Below, one piece after another: positions 44,115 to 52,682 of a DNA stretch of 64,000 nt. The stretch is from Bacillota bacterium (GTDB lineage: Bacteria; Bacillota; Clostridia; Saccharofermentanales; Fastidiosipilaceae): assembly GCA_030057555.1 (NCBI GenBank), contig JASGUU010000006.1:17198-81197 (forward strand), given 5' to 3'. Position numbers and translations under genes: made by a program. A model generated the notes under the pieces. It did no database searches. It worked only from the letters and a program-made list of their open reading frames with translations, and had not been told where the DNA came from. How positions within the stretch are numbered: position 1 is the stretch's first letter; every line of letters begins with the position of its first letter.

Positions 44115-44203
44115 ACAATCCGAATACTTGTTCCTTATTCTGTTTCCGTTTGGAGGTGAGCTTGAATCGTCTGGAGAAACTTGAGCAGCAGCACAGCGAG
44201 AGA

Positions 44204-44240
44204 ACGGCCGAAACGCTTATACCTCAGTCGTTTCGGCCGT
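44204..44240 (-). terminator. Stem-loop downstream of arylsulfotransferase operon
   Basis: ACGGCCGAAACG (44204-44215) pairs perfectly with CGTTTCGGCCGT (44229-44240), 30 bp past the stop of the minus-strand gene. Stem and flanks (CTTGA...GCAGCG...GAAC before it, CTCTTC after it) resemble the element at 2038-2071. Confidence 0.65.
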
Positions 44241-44268
44241 CTCTTCGTTTCTGGTTCAGAATGTCACA

Positions 44269-46155
44269 CTAGGCTCTGATCGTGACTCCGGTAGCGTACT
44301 TTTTGTCGTCGATGATGAAGCTCAGCCTGTAGTCCCCAGACAGGCCGTCCTTGGTAATGACCGTTCTGGTGTCGCGGTCATCTTCGGGCAGGAAGGTCCC
44401 GGTGCACATGGCGCCGCGCTTGCCCTTGGCCGTGGAGATGAAGTAGCGGCGGGTTTCCCCGTCCGATTCAAGCAGCAGCATGACCAGCTGGCCCTTTTCG
44501 AATTTGGCTTCGACGGTGAGCATGTCCATCTCGTCGGTCACACGCACTTCGTTTCTGGCAGGAATCAGCTCGCCGGTGTCTTCCGCCGGGATCTCGATAT
44601 CCATCTGCGGTGTTTCACCGAGACGCCCCAGGACCTGCCCCACACCGAGCGTGAGATTGTTCTGGCCGGGTCCTTTTGCGTAGAGCGGGAACTTGTTGGC
44701 GCGATAGTAGTTGGAGTAGACCGCCAGCTCCAGCATCTTCTCATCGTTGATGGTCTCAACGGTGATGGATTCCAGCGTCACATCCGGGTCGTCGAGCCGG
44801 GCGAAGGGTCCCAGTTCGGTGGAGGCGTTTCCGTCTCCGTCAAAGGCGATGCCTCCGGAGTGCGTCAGGTAATGCCCCTCATTCCAGTAGATGACATTGC
44901 AGATGTAGGGGGAGAAGAAATCCTTGCCGCGCTCCTTGCCATACTGCCAGAGCTGCTCGATCTCCATTTTGTCGACATCGATGCGGTACTTCACGCCTCT
45001 GGAGAAACTGTCATTCGGGGCGAGATATCTGGCCGGATCCTGGGCGCCGTAGTGGTGGTTGTCAAAGCACATGACATCACCCAGCGGCGTGATCAGGTTG
45101 GCGTGCTGCTCGTACTGCCAGTCAAACTCACCATCGCCGACGACTTTGAACATGTACTTCTGGTACTCTTCCGGCCATCTGTCCGGATCGGAGATGATCC
45201 AGTTGAGTTCCTCGGTATCGAAGTCGATGTTCACCATGGCGTTGATATGACGTCCGGAGAAGGTCAGAGAGTTGGAGGCTTCGTCGTACCAGACCGCGTT
45301 GCAGTGGAACCAGTCTTCGTCCGACCAGGAACCGGACTTCTGCGAGCCGGGCTTCAGGAAGTTTCTGAAATAAATGGTGCGCTTGACGTGCCCCGTCTCT
45401 CTGTCGATGATCAGGCAGGTGTCCTCCACCGTGCCGTTGTCGAAGTCGCTGCCCAGGGCCACGATATCGCCGTTTGGCAGGCAGACCTGATCGTGGTGAT
45501 AGCCGTGGGGCAGGCGGTATTCCCTGTATACCTTCCCGACGGCGCTCATCTCATAGACGCCTGACACGAAGTAGGGCATTTTCAGGAGACGTTCGGAGCC
45601 GAGCATGAGATTGCCGTTCGGCAGCCGCTTGATATCCCAGACCATCGGAACAGTGAAGCTCAGACGCACATCACCGGCATAGTCGACGGCAATGGCGAGG
45701 TCGGCGACGGCAGGGCAGAGGAAGATGACATTGTCCTGCAGATATTCCGCCGTAGTCTCCATGGACTTCACCAGATTGGCCCCCGGCACTTCCGGTGTTT
45801 TGATGGTGTGGACGCACTTTTTGCTGTACTGCTGGTAGGGGTAGACTTCGATTTTGTTCTCGTAGTCGCTGTACAGGCCCAGAATCGGAATGATGTGCTC
45901 TTTGGCCCTGGGGAAGGTCTGGGAGATGTCCGCCGCCTTCGTCTTGCCCACGACACGGATCGTGATGGCGACTTCTTCTTCCGTCCGGAACAGCATGACG
46001 GCCGACAGGCTGTTGACGAGATAGGGGTTGTACTTGATGAGAGGCTTCTCGATGCTGTAATCACCCTGGCGGAATTCCTTCAGCATCGCGGCCTCGGCCT
46101 TCGCCTGCCTGGTGATCAGATGCTCGAGAAACTGATACTTGACTGTCGTTTCCAT
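44269..46155 (-). CDS. Arylsulfate sulfotransferase (ASST), PAPS-independent
   Basis: The 628-residue protein transfers sulfate between phenolic compounds through a sulfohistidine intermediate. ASST blocks are seen: VWDIKRLPNGNLMLGS, LPHGYHHDQVCLPNGDIV, DEDWFHCNAVWYDEASNSL, FSGRHINAMVNID and YEQHANLITPLGD, which place the candidate active-site His and Arg residues. A beta-rich C-terminal domain of about 110 residues follows. There is no signal peptide (it begins METTVKYQFLEHL), so unlike E. coli AssT it is probably cytoplasmic, as in some gut Eubacterium-type enzymes. Thioredoxin and thioredoxin reductase genes are directly upstream in the same operon (2-bp gap to trxA). Confidence 0.88.
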   Translation of the reverse strand: METTVKYQFLEHLITRQAKAEAAMLKEFRQGDYSIEKPLIKYNPYLVNSLSAVMLFRTEEEVAITIRVVGKTKAADISQTFPRAKEHIIPILGLYSDYENKIEVYPYQQYSKKCVHTIKTPEVPGANLVKSMETTAEYLQDNVIFLCPAVADLAIAVDYAGDVRLSFTVPMVWDIKRLPNGNLMLGSERLLKMPYFVSGVYEMSAVGKVYREYRLPHGYHHDQVCLPNGDIVALGSDFDNGTVEDTCLIIDRETGHVKRTIYFRNFLKPGSQKSGSWSDEDWFHCNAVWYDEASNSLTFSGRHINAMVNIDFDTEELNWIISDPDRWPEEYQKYMFKVVGDGEFDWQYEQHANLITPLGDVMCFDNHHYGAQDPARYLAPNDSFSRGVKYRIDVDKMEIEQLWQYGKERGKDFFSPYICNVIYWNEGHYLTHSGGIAFDGDGNASTELGPFARLDDPDVTLESITVETINDEKMLELAVYSNYYRANKFPLYAKGPGQNNLTLGVGQVLGRLGETPQMDIEIPAEDTGELIPARNEVRVTDEMDMLTVEAKFEKGQLVMLLLESDGETRRYFISTAKGKRGAMCTGTFLPEDDRDTRTVITKDGLSGDYRLSFIIDDKKYATGVTIRA

Positions 46156-46157
46156 GA

Positions 46158-46472
46158 CTACATCGCCTCTTCAATCATTTTGACGATGACCGGCTTTGGC
46201 TGCAGTCCTGCTTTGCGAGAGAGCTCCTCGCCGTCCTTGAACAGGATCATCGTCGGATAACCTTCGATCTTGTGCTCTGCCACCAGTTCAGGGTTCGCCT
46301 CGAAATCGATCTGAATGATCTTGAGCCTGTCCCCATAGGTCTTATCGAGATCCTTCAGGATAAAACCCAGCATCTTGCACGGGCCGCAGGTTTTGGAATA
46401 GAACTCCAGCATGACTGCTCCCTGTTCCAGATCCTGGGCCAGTTCTTCTTTGGCCTGCAATTCCTTGATCAT
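46158..46472 (-). CDS. trxA: Thioredoxin
   Basis: The 104-residue thioredoxin has the active site CGPC at residues 29-32 (FYSKTCGPCKML), the cis-Pro block EGYPTMILFKDGEEL near 75, and the usual Asp replaced or shifted in the buried position. It reduces protein disulfides and is itself reduced by the reductase encoded 23 bp upstream. AAAAAAGGAGG precedes the ATG. Placement between trxB and the arylsulfotransferase suggests that it keeps that Cys-rich enzyme or its partners in the right redox state. Confidence 0.92.
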   Translation of the reverse strand: MIKELQAKEELAQDLEQGAVMLEFYSKTCGPCKMLGFILKDLDKTYGDRLKIIQIDFEANPELVAEHKIEGYPTMILFKDGEELSRKAGLQPKPVIVKMIEEAM

Positions 46473-46495
46473 CTGAGCCTCCTTTTTTTGATAGC

Positions 46496-47434
46496 TTAGT
46501 GCTTTTCTCTTCTCAGTGCCTTGATATAGGCGGCAGCTTCCTGAGCCGCTATGGCTCCGTCGGATGTGGCGGTCACGATCTGGCGCAGATGCTTGCTGAC
46601 GCAGTCTCCGGCGCCGAAGATGCCTTTTTGAGCGGTACGCATGTGGCTGTCGGTTTCGATATAGCCATGGCTCTCAATGAAGTCGGTGCCCTGCAGAAAC
46701 TCGGTAGAGGGGATGGCCCCGATGTATTCGAACACGCCGTCACAGTTGACGACCATTTCATTTTCACCCGTGTCCTTGTCGCAGAACCTGACGCCGGCCA
46801 GCCTGCCCTCTGCGCTGACAAACTCGAGCACCCGCTTGTAGGGATAGACCGTAACATTGTCGAGCGAACGCAGGTATTCGCTGGAAACGGGATCGGCTGT
46901 CAGGTCAAAGTCTGTCACGATGGTCAGAGAATTGGCAATGGAAGCCAGATAGGTGCCCTCGTCAACCGCGCTGTTGCCGCCACCGATCACGACGACATCT
47001 CTGCCACGGTATTTCGCGCCGTCACAGATTGCGCACCAGCTGATGGACGCCCCCTTGAACTCATCCTCACCCGGGATATTCAGCGTCCTGGGACGCGTTC
47101 CGGTCGCGATGATCACCGTGAGAGCCTCGATAACCGTGTCGTCCTCTTCCGAGTAGATGCGCTTCACCTTCCCGTCATATTCAATTTTTGTGACGGTTCT
47201 GTAGTCCAGCTCCACACCCAGTTCCTGCGTGTGCGCGAACATCTGCATGGCGAGTTCGGCGCCTTCGATTTTTCCGACACCGGGATAGTTTTCGACTTCC
47301 TTGGTATTGATCACCTGACCGCCGGGAGCCAGTCTGTCAAGCAGAAGAACCGACAGGTTGGCCCTGACTCCATAGATGGCTGCCGTCATTCCGGCCGGGC
47401 CGGCTCCTACAATAACCAGATCATACATGCTCAT
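46496..47434 (-). CDS. trxB: Thioredoxin reductase
   Basis: The 312-residue flavoprotein has the FAD site LVIVGAGPAGMTAAIYG at the N-terminus, the redox CAIC in SWCAICDGAKYRG near residue 140, the NADPH site VVVIGGGNSAVDEGTYL, and the closing FGAGDCVSKHLRQIVTA block. It is the low-molecular-weight type. ATG 47434 is chosen (GAGGAGG four to five bases upstream); ATG 47428 is also possible. It leads the trxB-trxA-ASST operon. Central domain residues AEGRLAGVRF are normal for the family. Confidence 0.93.
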   Translation of the reverse strand: MSMYDLVIVGAGPAGMTAAIYGVRANLSVLLLDRLAPGGQVINTKEVENYPGVGKIEGAELAMQMFAHTQELGVELDYRTVTKIEYDGKVKRIYSEEDDTVIEALTVIIATGTRPRTLNIPGEDEFKGASISWCAICDGAKYRGRDVVVIGGGNSAVDEGTYLASIANSLTIVTDFDLTADPVSSEYLRSLDNVTVYPYKRVLEFVSAEGRLAGVRFCDKDTGENEMVVNCDGVFEYIGAIPSTEFLQGTDFIESHGYIETDSHMRTAQKGIFGAGDCVSKHLRQIVTATSDGAIAAQEAAAYIKALRREKH

Positions 47435-47803
47435 GGAACCTCCTCGCTTGCGCACACTGGTTGAAGCTTATCGCCAATTATGCCACGAAAGAAAGCGCAA
47501 ATCATGGGCAATAGTGATAAAAACATGCTGGGTAATGTATTCTATGAGCAAAGCGCGAAAACTGGCCTGATGTCAAGGTAAATCACGTTTAAATATTGTT
47601 AATAATTTATTAACGAGAATAGTTTGCCTTTGTCTGTATCAAGCCTTTGCCTGATCCCACACGTGCAACCCGTACGGTTTCAGTTGACACTGCATGCCGG
47701 AGACATGGATCAGGGAGGAGGTTGTTTACGCATGACAGCTGCAGACGTTTCCCCGAGTCGCCATCCCTGGCTAATCGAGATAGAGCTCACTGCCCTCATA
47801 AGC
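47435..47803. other. Intergenic region upstream of trxB
   Basis: No gene is seen. There is an AT-rich tract around 47585-47615 with a TTAATAATTTATTAA palindrome. A TTGACA on the minus strand near 47568-47573 has no well-placed -10. The region must hold the trxB promoter and the 3' end of the pRiA4b-like gene. Confidence 0.45.
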
Positions 47804-48496
47804 TCATACTCCCATTCTGGGAGAATTGCAGACCGGGAGCAGATTGTCTGCGTAATAATCTCCGGCTTCATCACCGTCTTCGTTTTGTCTGCGGGCCTCG
47901 AGACAGCTTCCACAAATGAACGGCTTCTCGTCATCATAATGCTCCAGATCAATCCACACAGCCGGCTCTTTGCCGCAGGTACTGCACAGGAACTGCGGTG
48001 GATTGTTTCTGGCGAGAAGGGTCAGTCTGTCTCTCTGTTCCGGTCCTCTCCTGTAGTTCTTTACTGCAATAATCAGTTCTGTTGTTGAACCAAAATCATA
48101 GTAATACTCAAAGACCTGTCCGACATAAAGGATCTCATTCAGCTGGATCTGCATGCTCTCGGAAGCGTCGTAGCCCCCAAAAGACGAGGGCGAATCGTAG
48201 GATACGCCATCGATGCGAAAGGCACTCAAATGGCCGCAGCACTCGACCCAGATGTCCCTGATAAAGCTGTCCAGATCCTCGAGCTCCATGTTCTCTTCAA
48301 TATCAATCACCAGCCAGTACTCTTTTAGATACCGGTCCGTGATCATGAGTTCGAAGTATCCGGCTGTTCGATCCTTATCGCCGGAACCCTGCTTCTCGGC
48401 CCTGCTTTTGCAGCTGTCAAGATGTCTGATGATTCCGGCTCTGGTGAATTCTTTGGCACAGAATCTGCACCGGCCCTTTGTCTGTTTCGCCATCAT
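47804..48496 (-). CDS. pRiA4b ORF-3-like / IS1096 passenger-type protein with Zn-finger ends
   Basis: The 230-residue protein has an N-terminal C2HC-type finger (CRFCAKEFTRAGIIRHLDSC), a central fold with LDSFIRDIWVECCGHLSAF and the GYDASESMQIQLNEIL and FEYYYDFGSTTELII blocks of the pRiA4b ORF-3 family, and a C-terminal CSTCGK...CGSC zinc ribbon. The family occurs as passenger genes in IS1096-type elements and as stand-alone genes; its function is unknown. No transposase is adjacent. ATG 48496 follows AAGGAAGG; GTG 48502 is an alternative. Confidence 0.75.
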   Translation of the reverse strand: MMAKQTKGRCRFCAKEFTRAGIIRHLDSCKSRAEKQGSGDKDRTAGYFELMITDRYLKEYWLVIDIEENMELEDLDSFIRDIWVECCGHLSAFRIDGVSYDSPSSFGGYDASESMQIQLNEILYVGQVFEYYYDFGSTTELIIAVKNYRRGPEQRDRLTLLARNNPPQFLCSTCGKEPAVWIDLEHYDDEKPFICGSCLEARRQNEDGDEAGDYYADNLLPVCNSPRMGV

Positions 48497-48697
48497 CCTC
48501 ACCTTCCTTTTTTCCGCACAGGGAGCAGTTGCCTGAATCCGGATGTCTAAATCATATTCAATAAAAGGCTTCAGGCATGTACTTCTTCTGCTGCATGAAG
48601 CATGCCCGCGAGCCGGACCCAGGCTGCAGTTCGCCGGTGAAGAGGGCGTTTTGGAAGCAGGTAAAGCCCGGTTTCGTCACGTAGAACATCCGATTCA

Positions 48698-48726
48698 AAA
48701 GCCCCTGCTCAGGAAACAGGGGCTTT
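48698..48726 (-). terminator. Intrinsic terminator of the Ro/RtcB operon
   Basis: AAAGCCCCTG (48698-48707) pairs with CAGGGGCTTT (48717-48726); on the minus strand the stem is followed by TTGAATC after four U. It lies 50 bp past the rtcB stop. Confidence 0.8.
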
Positions 48727-48775
48727 GAGATGGATCGCTTATTCATGTGACGGTGATGTGAGCCGTGGCAGGAGG

Positions 48776-50026
48776 CTATTCACTCCCGGCAGCTGCAGAT
48801 CTCTTCCTTGTGTAATCGCCCTCGGCCGCCTTGAAGTTGTAAACCGGCTTCAGGATATCGATGATGTCGACTGTGTCCCGAATGACATCGACGATATCCT
48901 CCAGAGCCTTGTAGGCCATGGGCGCTTCGTCAATGGTGCTTTCGTTGACCGATGTCGTATAGATGCCAGCCATGGAGGCACGGTACTCCTCCATGTTGAG
49001 TCTGGCTCTGGCCTGCGCTCTGGACATGATACGTCCGGCACCGTGCGGGGCGGAGTAGTTCCATTCGGCCTCGCCTCTGCCAACGGCGAGAATGGAACCA
49101 TCGCGCATGTTGAGGGGAATCAGAACGCTTTCACCCTGATGGGCGGCGATGGCGCCTTTGCGCAGAATCATCTCCCTGGTATCAATATAGTTGTGGATGG
49201 TGTGGAAGCTTCCGGCCTCTGTCAGACCGGTCCGCTCCAGCAGAATCCGGGCCATCGTCTCCCGGTTCTCACGGGCAAAGTTCTGGCAGAACTCGATGTC
49301 GTGGAGGTAGTCCTCGAGCGGCTCTCCGTAGAGCCAGCAGAGATCCTCGGGCACATCCGGCGTCAGGGTCCGGTAGCGGGTTTCGAGTTCTTCCAGCGCC
49401 GCCTGAATCTCGGAGCTGCGCCCTGTTGCCTTATAGCTGCGGATGATCTCCTTTCTCTTCTGCTGGCGTTTGTCCAAGCCTCTGTGCAGGTCAATGGCCC
49501 TCTGCTGGTAGATCTCTGCCACCTGCTTGCCGAGGTTACGGCTGCCGGAGTGGATAACCAGATAGAGCGTGCCATCCTGCGCTCTTTCGAGCTCGATGAA
49601 GTGATTGCCGCCGCCCAGTGTACCCAGCGAGCGGGCGAGCCGCCCGGTATTCTTCAGCGAGCCGGAGCAGCGGAGCCTGTCCCAGTCCATGCTGCTGATC
49701 TCGGAATCCCAGACCTCGCTGCCAGAGGGAATATGGTGGGCTGCCTCGTCGAGCCGCTGCAGATCGACATCTCGTTCGATGAGTCTGACGGTGTACATGC
49801 CGCAGCCGATATCCACCCCGACGATGTTGGGACAGACCCTGTCGCTGATCGTCATAGTTGTGCCGATGGTACAGCCCTTGCCGGCGTGGACGTCCGGCAT
49901 GATGCGGATTTTGCTGCCGGCGGTGAGCTCGTAATCGCACATGCGCCGGATCTGAGCGGCTGCGGCATCATCCAGGACATTGGCGTAGCAGATCGCGCTG
50001 CTGATCTTTCCTTTGATCTCAATCAT
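48776..50026 (-). CDS. rtcB: RNA-splicing ligase RtcB
   Basis: The 416-residue enzyme joins RNA 2',3'-cyclic phosphate (or 3'-phosphate) ends to 5'-OH ends using GTP and Mn2+. Signatures are MPDVHAGKGCTIGTTMTI, IVGVDIGCGMYTVRL (metal-binding Asp and Cys), LGTLGGGNHFIELE, LVIHSGSRNLGKQVAE, NYSAPHGAGRIMSRAQAR (the His that is guanylylated) and the C-terminal KPVYNFKA. ATG 50026 follows AAAGGA; 50041 is an alternative. The gene is the last in an operon with a Ro60-like protein and two WYL regulators, a known type of RNA-repair locus. Confidence 0.95.
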   Translation of the reverse strand: MIEIKGKISSAICYANVLDDAAAAQIRRMCDYELTAGSKIRIMPDVHAGKGCTIGTTMTISDRVCPNIVGVDIGCGMYTVRLIERDVDLQRLDEAAHHIPSGSEVWDSEISSMDWDRLRCSGSLKNTGRLARSLGTLGGGNHFIELERAQDGTLYLVIHSGSRNLGKQVAEIYQQRAIDLHRGLDKRQQKRKEIIRSYKATGRSSEIQAALEELETRYRTLTPDVPEDLCWLYGEPLEDYLHDIEFCQNFARENRETMARILLERTGLTEAGSFHTIHNYIDTREMILRKGAIAAHQGESVLIPLNMRDGSILAVGRGEAEWNYSAPHGAGRIMSRAQARARLNMEEYRASMAGIYTTSVNESTIDEAPMAYKALEDIVDVIRDTVDIIDILKPVYNFKAAEGDYTRKRSAAAGSE

Positions 50027-50064
50027 GTTTAATCCTTTCATTGTGTCGGGTACGCTGTGCGTTT

Positions 50065-51555
50065 TTAGACAGCGATCCCGGCATAGCGCCCGCTCATGAG
50101 CACATCCATCATCATGCGCCAGGGCGACAGCTCACCGGAGGCGATCATCTCGAACAGCCGCGGCGATACGCCTGAGACCAGCGCGACGCCCGCTTCGTTT
50201 CGGGTGACAGGCTGCTGACGGCTGCGGCTGTCAACATTCCAGAAGATGATCTCCGGCAGCCGGTAGCCGTAAGCGGCATATTTCTCCCTGGCATTCATGA
50301 AGTTGCTGGCGCCGCCGTTCTCCACGCAGGCGTCAAACTCCATGTCCGAGATAATCACGAGCCTCGCCGGCAGCTCGCTCTGACTCGCCCGGCCACGCAG
50401 GGCAGCCCGCAGCAGCAGGTCGAAGACGGCCTCGAGATTGGTGTTCGCAACCTCGTTGAAACTCGCCACATAATGCAGCCGGTCGACGAAGGTCTCGCCT
50501 TTGATCTCAATCAGCTGCGGCCGCCGGGAGAACTCGATGAAGCAGTTCTGAAACGGACCGGTATTGTGTTCTGCGAAGTACAGGCCCAGCGACAGAGCTA
50601 CCGCTGCCGGAGTCGGCCGGCTGTTCCAGTACATGGAAGCCGACGTGTCGATGACAGCCAGTGCATTCTCACTGCTGCCATAGGCGGGGAGAGCAGCCCA
50701 GGTCGTATTCAGAACCTCTTTTTCGGCTTCGCTCAGCGGGCGCAGGAACGCTCTTTCCGTGCTGTTCCAGAAGCCTGCCAGGCAGGGCGAGACGAGCTCG
50801 TAGGGTGCCAGTGTCTCCGTATGGAGCTGTGCTTTGCCGCTTCTGACCCGGGCGAGGAAGCTGCGGTAGCGCTCGCCATCGTTTCGCATCAGAGCCTTCC
50901 GATACTTGAACATGGCTTTTGCGGGCTGCTTCTCGTAGTCGAAGTCATAGCTCCTTCGTCGCAGGCTGTTCTCCATGAGTTCGATTCTGGCTCGCAGCGC
51001 CACCAGCATCTTCCGGTAGCCCGCGGCATTGTAGCCAAGGGCAGCGGCCAGACGCTTCGCCTGCCGGACGGTCTTCGCATTTGATGCGTTGATGGACGGC
51101 AGCCATTTGGCGAGCAGGGAAACAGGGGCACCGGAGGCCAGCGCCTCGAGGTCCTCCTCGAGCTGTCCCTTGAGCAGCTCCAGCATGGCCTCTTCGCAGG
51201 GTGTACCGAGCAGGACCAGCAGGTCGTCGAAGCGGCCGAAATCGGCCACATGGTGAAGATTCTTCCTGACCGCAGCGGCTTCGTGTTGCGCCAGCCAGCC
51301 GAGAATGATGCGAAAGACACGGCGCTCACCGAGCCCCCCGCGGACGTCTCTGGCGTAGAAGAGCAGTTTCATCGCGAGATCGGGATTCTCCGCGAAGGAA
51401 CGGATGAAGCGCAGGATGATTTCGCTTTCGGACGCATGGCGCAGCGCGCCGATCGTGGCGAAGAGATCGAGGCAGGCGGAGCCGGTGGATGCCTGGCTGA
51501 CGGCTCCGTTTTCGGTGAAGCTCAGGTTGGCTTCTTCTCTGATCAGGTCAAGCAT
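50065..51555 (-). CDS. Ro60/TROVE-domain RNA-binding protein (Rsr-like)
   Basis: The 496-residue protein has an N-terminal TROVE HEAT-repeat ring (GSACLDLFATIGALRHASES, FYARDVRGGLGERRVFRII, WLPSINASNAKTVRQAKRLA) and a C-terminal von Willebrand A domain with the MIDAS motif VIDTSASMYWN, ending in VDSRSRQQPVTRNEAGVALV. Ro proteins bind misfolded RNAs and small Y RNAs and work with nucleases in RNA quality control. It lies 38 bp upstream of rtcB in one operon, so sensing and ligating damaged RNA are probably coupled. The 212-bp gap upstream is structured and could encode a Y RNA. Confidence 0.9.
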   Translation of the reverse strand: MLDLIREEANLSFTENGAVSQASTGSACLDLFATIGALRHASESEIILRFIRSFAENPDLAMKLLFYARDVRGGLGERRVFRIILGWLAQHEAAAVRKNLHHVADFGRFDDLLVLLGTPCEEAMLELLKGQLEEDLEALASGAPVSLLAKWLPSINASNAKTVRQAKRLAAALGYNAAGYRKMLVALRARIELMENSLRRRSYDFDYEKQPAKAMFKYRKALMRNDGERYRSFLARVRSGKAQLHTETLAPYELVSPCLAGFWNSTERAFLRPLSEAEKEVLNTTWAALPAYGSSENALAVIDTSASMYWNSRPTPAAVALSLGLYFAEHNTGPFQNCFIEFSRRPQLIEIKGETFVDRLHYVASFNEVANTNLEAVFDLLLRAALRGRASQSELPARLVIISDMEFDACVENGGASNFMNAREKYAAYGYRLPEIIFWNVDSRSRQQPVTRNEAGVALVSGVSPRLFEMIASGELSPWRMMMDVLMSGRYAGIAV

Positions 51556-51767
51556 TTCGCGTCTCCTCCTGTTGTTAATAAAAGTACAAGGCAGCTCTCA
51601 GGAGTGACTCCTCTCCTGATAAGGCGATAAGCAAATAACGAAGTGTGATGATTGCTGTTGCTGCCTTTAGCGCAGAGAGCCCGCGGGCCGCTCGTGGCTC
51701 TGCGGTTTCTGCATGGGCCTATTCTGGCCTTAGAGCGCCAGGAAGTAACGGAAAAAAGCTTGCGAAC
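51556..51767 (-). other. Structured leader upstream of Ro gene, candidate Y RNA locus
   Basis: This 212-bp gap inside the operon holds a stem TCAGGAG/CTCCTGA (51598-51604/51613-51619) and a larger imperfect stem around 51673-51704 (GCAGAG..CC against GG..CTCTGC). Bacterial Y RNAs are usually encoded next to the Ro gene. I could not find a definite tRNA-like module or Ro-binding helix, so this is only a place to look. Confidence 0.3.
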
Positions 51768-52682
51768 TTAAAGGGACTGCTCTTTTTGCTGCTCGATCCT
51801 TTCCCGGATCAGCCTGACGAAGTGGGGAGGGGAGATGACCTTCAGCATGGGTCCGAAGGATAGAATGCGGATCAGGATCTCCGTTTCGTCCTTCTGGTCA
51901 TAGCTCATCCGCACTACATAGTGCTTGGTGTCGAGCTTTCTGACCTCCTTCTCCAGATGGGCGAAATGAAGCAGAACGCGTTCGAGCGCATCTCTGTGAT
52001 CGTGAAGCTCGAAGTCCACCTGTCGCGGCAGGGGCAGCTCTTTCTTTCCCGCCGGAAGGCGGATATCTTTCTCGCTCGGGCCTGCATGGATGATCCGGGC
52101 CAGATTGATGGTCGTGTAGCCATGTCCTCTGTGACACTGCAGGCGGAACTTGTCGTCCTTTTCCGAGTACTCGAGATGAGAGGGCAGGACATCTGCCTGT
52201 TTCTCTCTGCCGGCAGCATCGAGGCTGTGAATGTGAAGCGGCCGGCGCCTGTGCAGGGCATCCAGAATCTGCCTGAAGTTACGGATGTAGTCTTCGTCCT
52301 CGTAGGGATCGCCGTCGAGATACCGGTCGTAGCAGCCGACATCCTCAGGCGTGAAGAGCGGGTCGACACCGGGGAAGTCCAGCGGCTCGTCAGTAAAGAG
52401 CTTCAGACGCGGGTCGAGAGAGAGGCTCTTCAGCCAGCGCTTCTGCAGCAGCGTCAGAGGCATGGTCGGTGGCTGCTTCAGAGCCGTAGTCCCGTCGGCC
52501 CGGATCAGCGGCCAGCGCCCGCTCTTCAGGGCCGACTCCAGCTCGAGGATACTTTCGGAGAACGCCCGTTCCTCGACGATGCGATGGATGTCTTTCGTCT
52601 CCAGAGGAGGAGAGGCGACGGCAAGCCGAAGGATTTCGGCCAGGACATTGTAGTAGGCGCCGTAGAGTTCGCTGAAAACCAC
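51768..52682 (-). CDS. WYL-domain transcriptional regulator
   Basis: The 304-residue protein has a short N-terminal helical part (FSELYGAYYNVLAEILRLAV), then a WYL-type Sm-like domain (RRPLHIHSL, PSHLEYSEKDDKFRLQCH, TTINLARIIHAG) and a WCX-like C-terminal domain (RMSYDQKDETEILIRILSFG). WYL proteins bind nucleic acid or nucleotide ligands and often regulate DNA/RNA damage loci. There is no obvious helix-turn-helix at the N-terminus, so it may act with the upstream WYL protein. The start abuts that gene (stop at 52683) and the Ro gene follows. Confidence 0.82.
   Translation of the reverse strand: MVFSELYGAYYNVLAEILRLAVASPPLETKDIHRIVEERAFSESILELESALKSGRWPLIRADGTTALKQPPTMPLTLLQKRWLKSLSLDPRLKLFTDEPLDFPGVDPLFTPEDVGCYDRYLDGDPYEDEDYIRNFRQILDALHRRRPLHIHSLDAAGREKQADVLPSHLEYSEKDDKFRLQCHRGHGYTTINLARIIHAGPSEKDIRLPAGKKELPLPRQVDFELHDHRDALERVLLHFAHLEKEVRKLDTKHYVVRMSYDQKDETEILIRILSFGPMLKVISPPHFVRLIRERIEQQKEQSL

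Larger units (their letters stand above)
43812..44268. other. Intergenic gap with a long palindrome and a terminator
   Basis: No gene is supported. A minus-strand frame at 43655-44116 runs back into the PaaK-like gene and lacks family features. The region holds the palindrome at 44074-44114 and the stem-loop at 44204-44240. Confidence 0.5.

Noticed and set aside
43655..44116. 153-codon minus-strand frame
   Set aside because: Half is antisense to the PaaK-like gene and the rest crosses the 41-bp palindrome; no domain is visible.
48558..48746. 62-codon minus-strand frame after rtcB
   Set aside because: It spans the rtcB terminator hairpin, which argues against translation; no family features.
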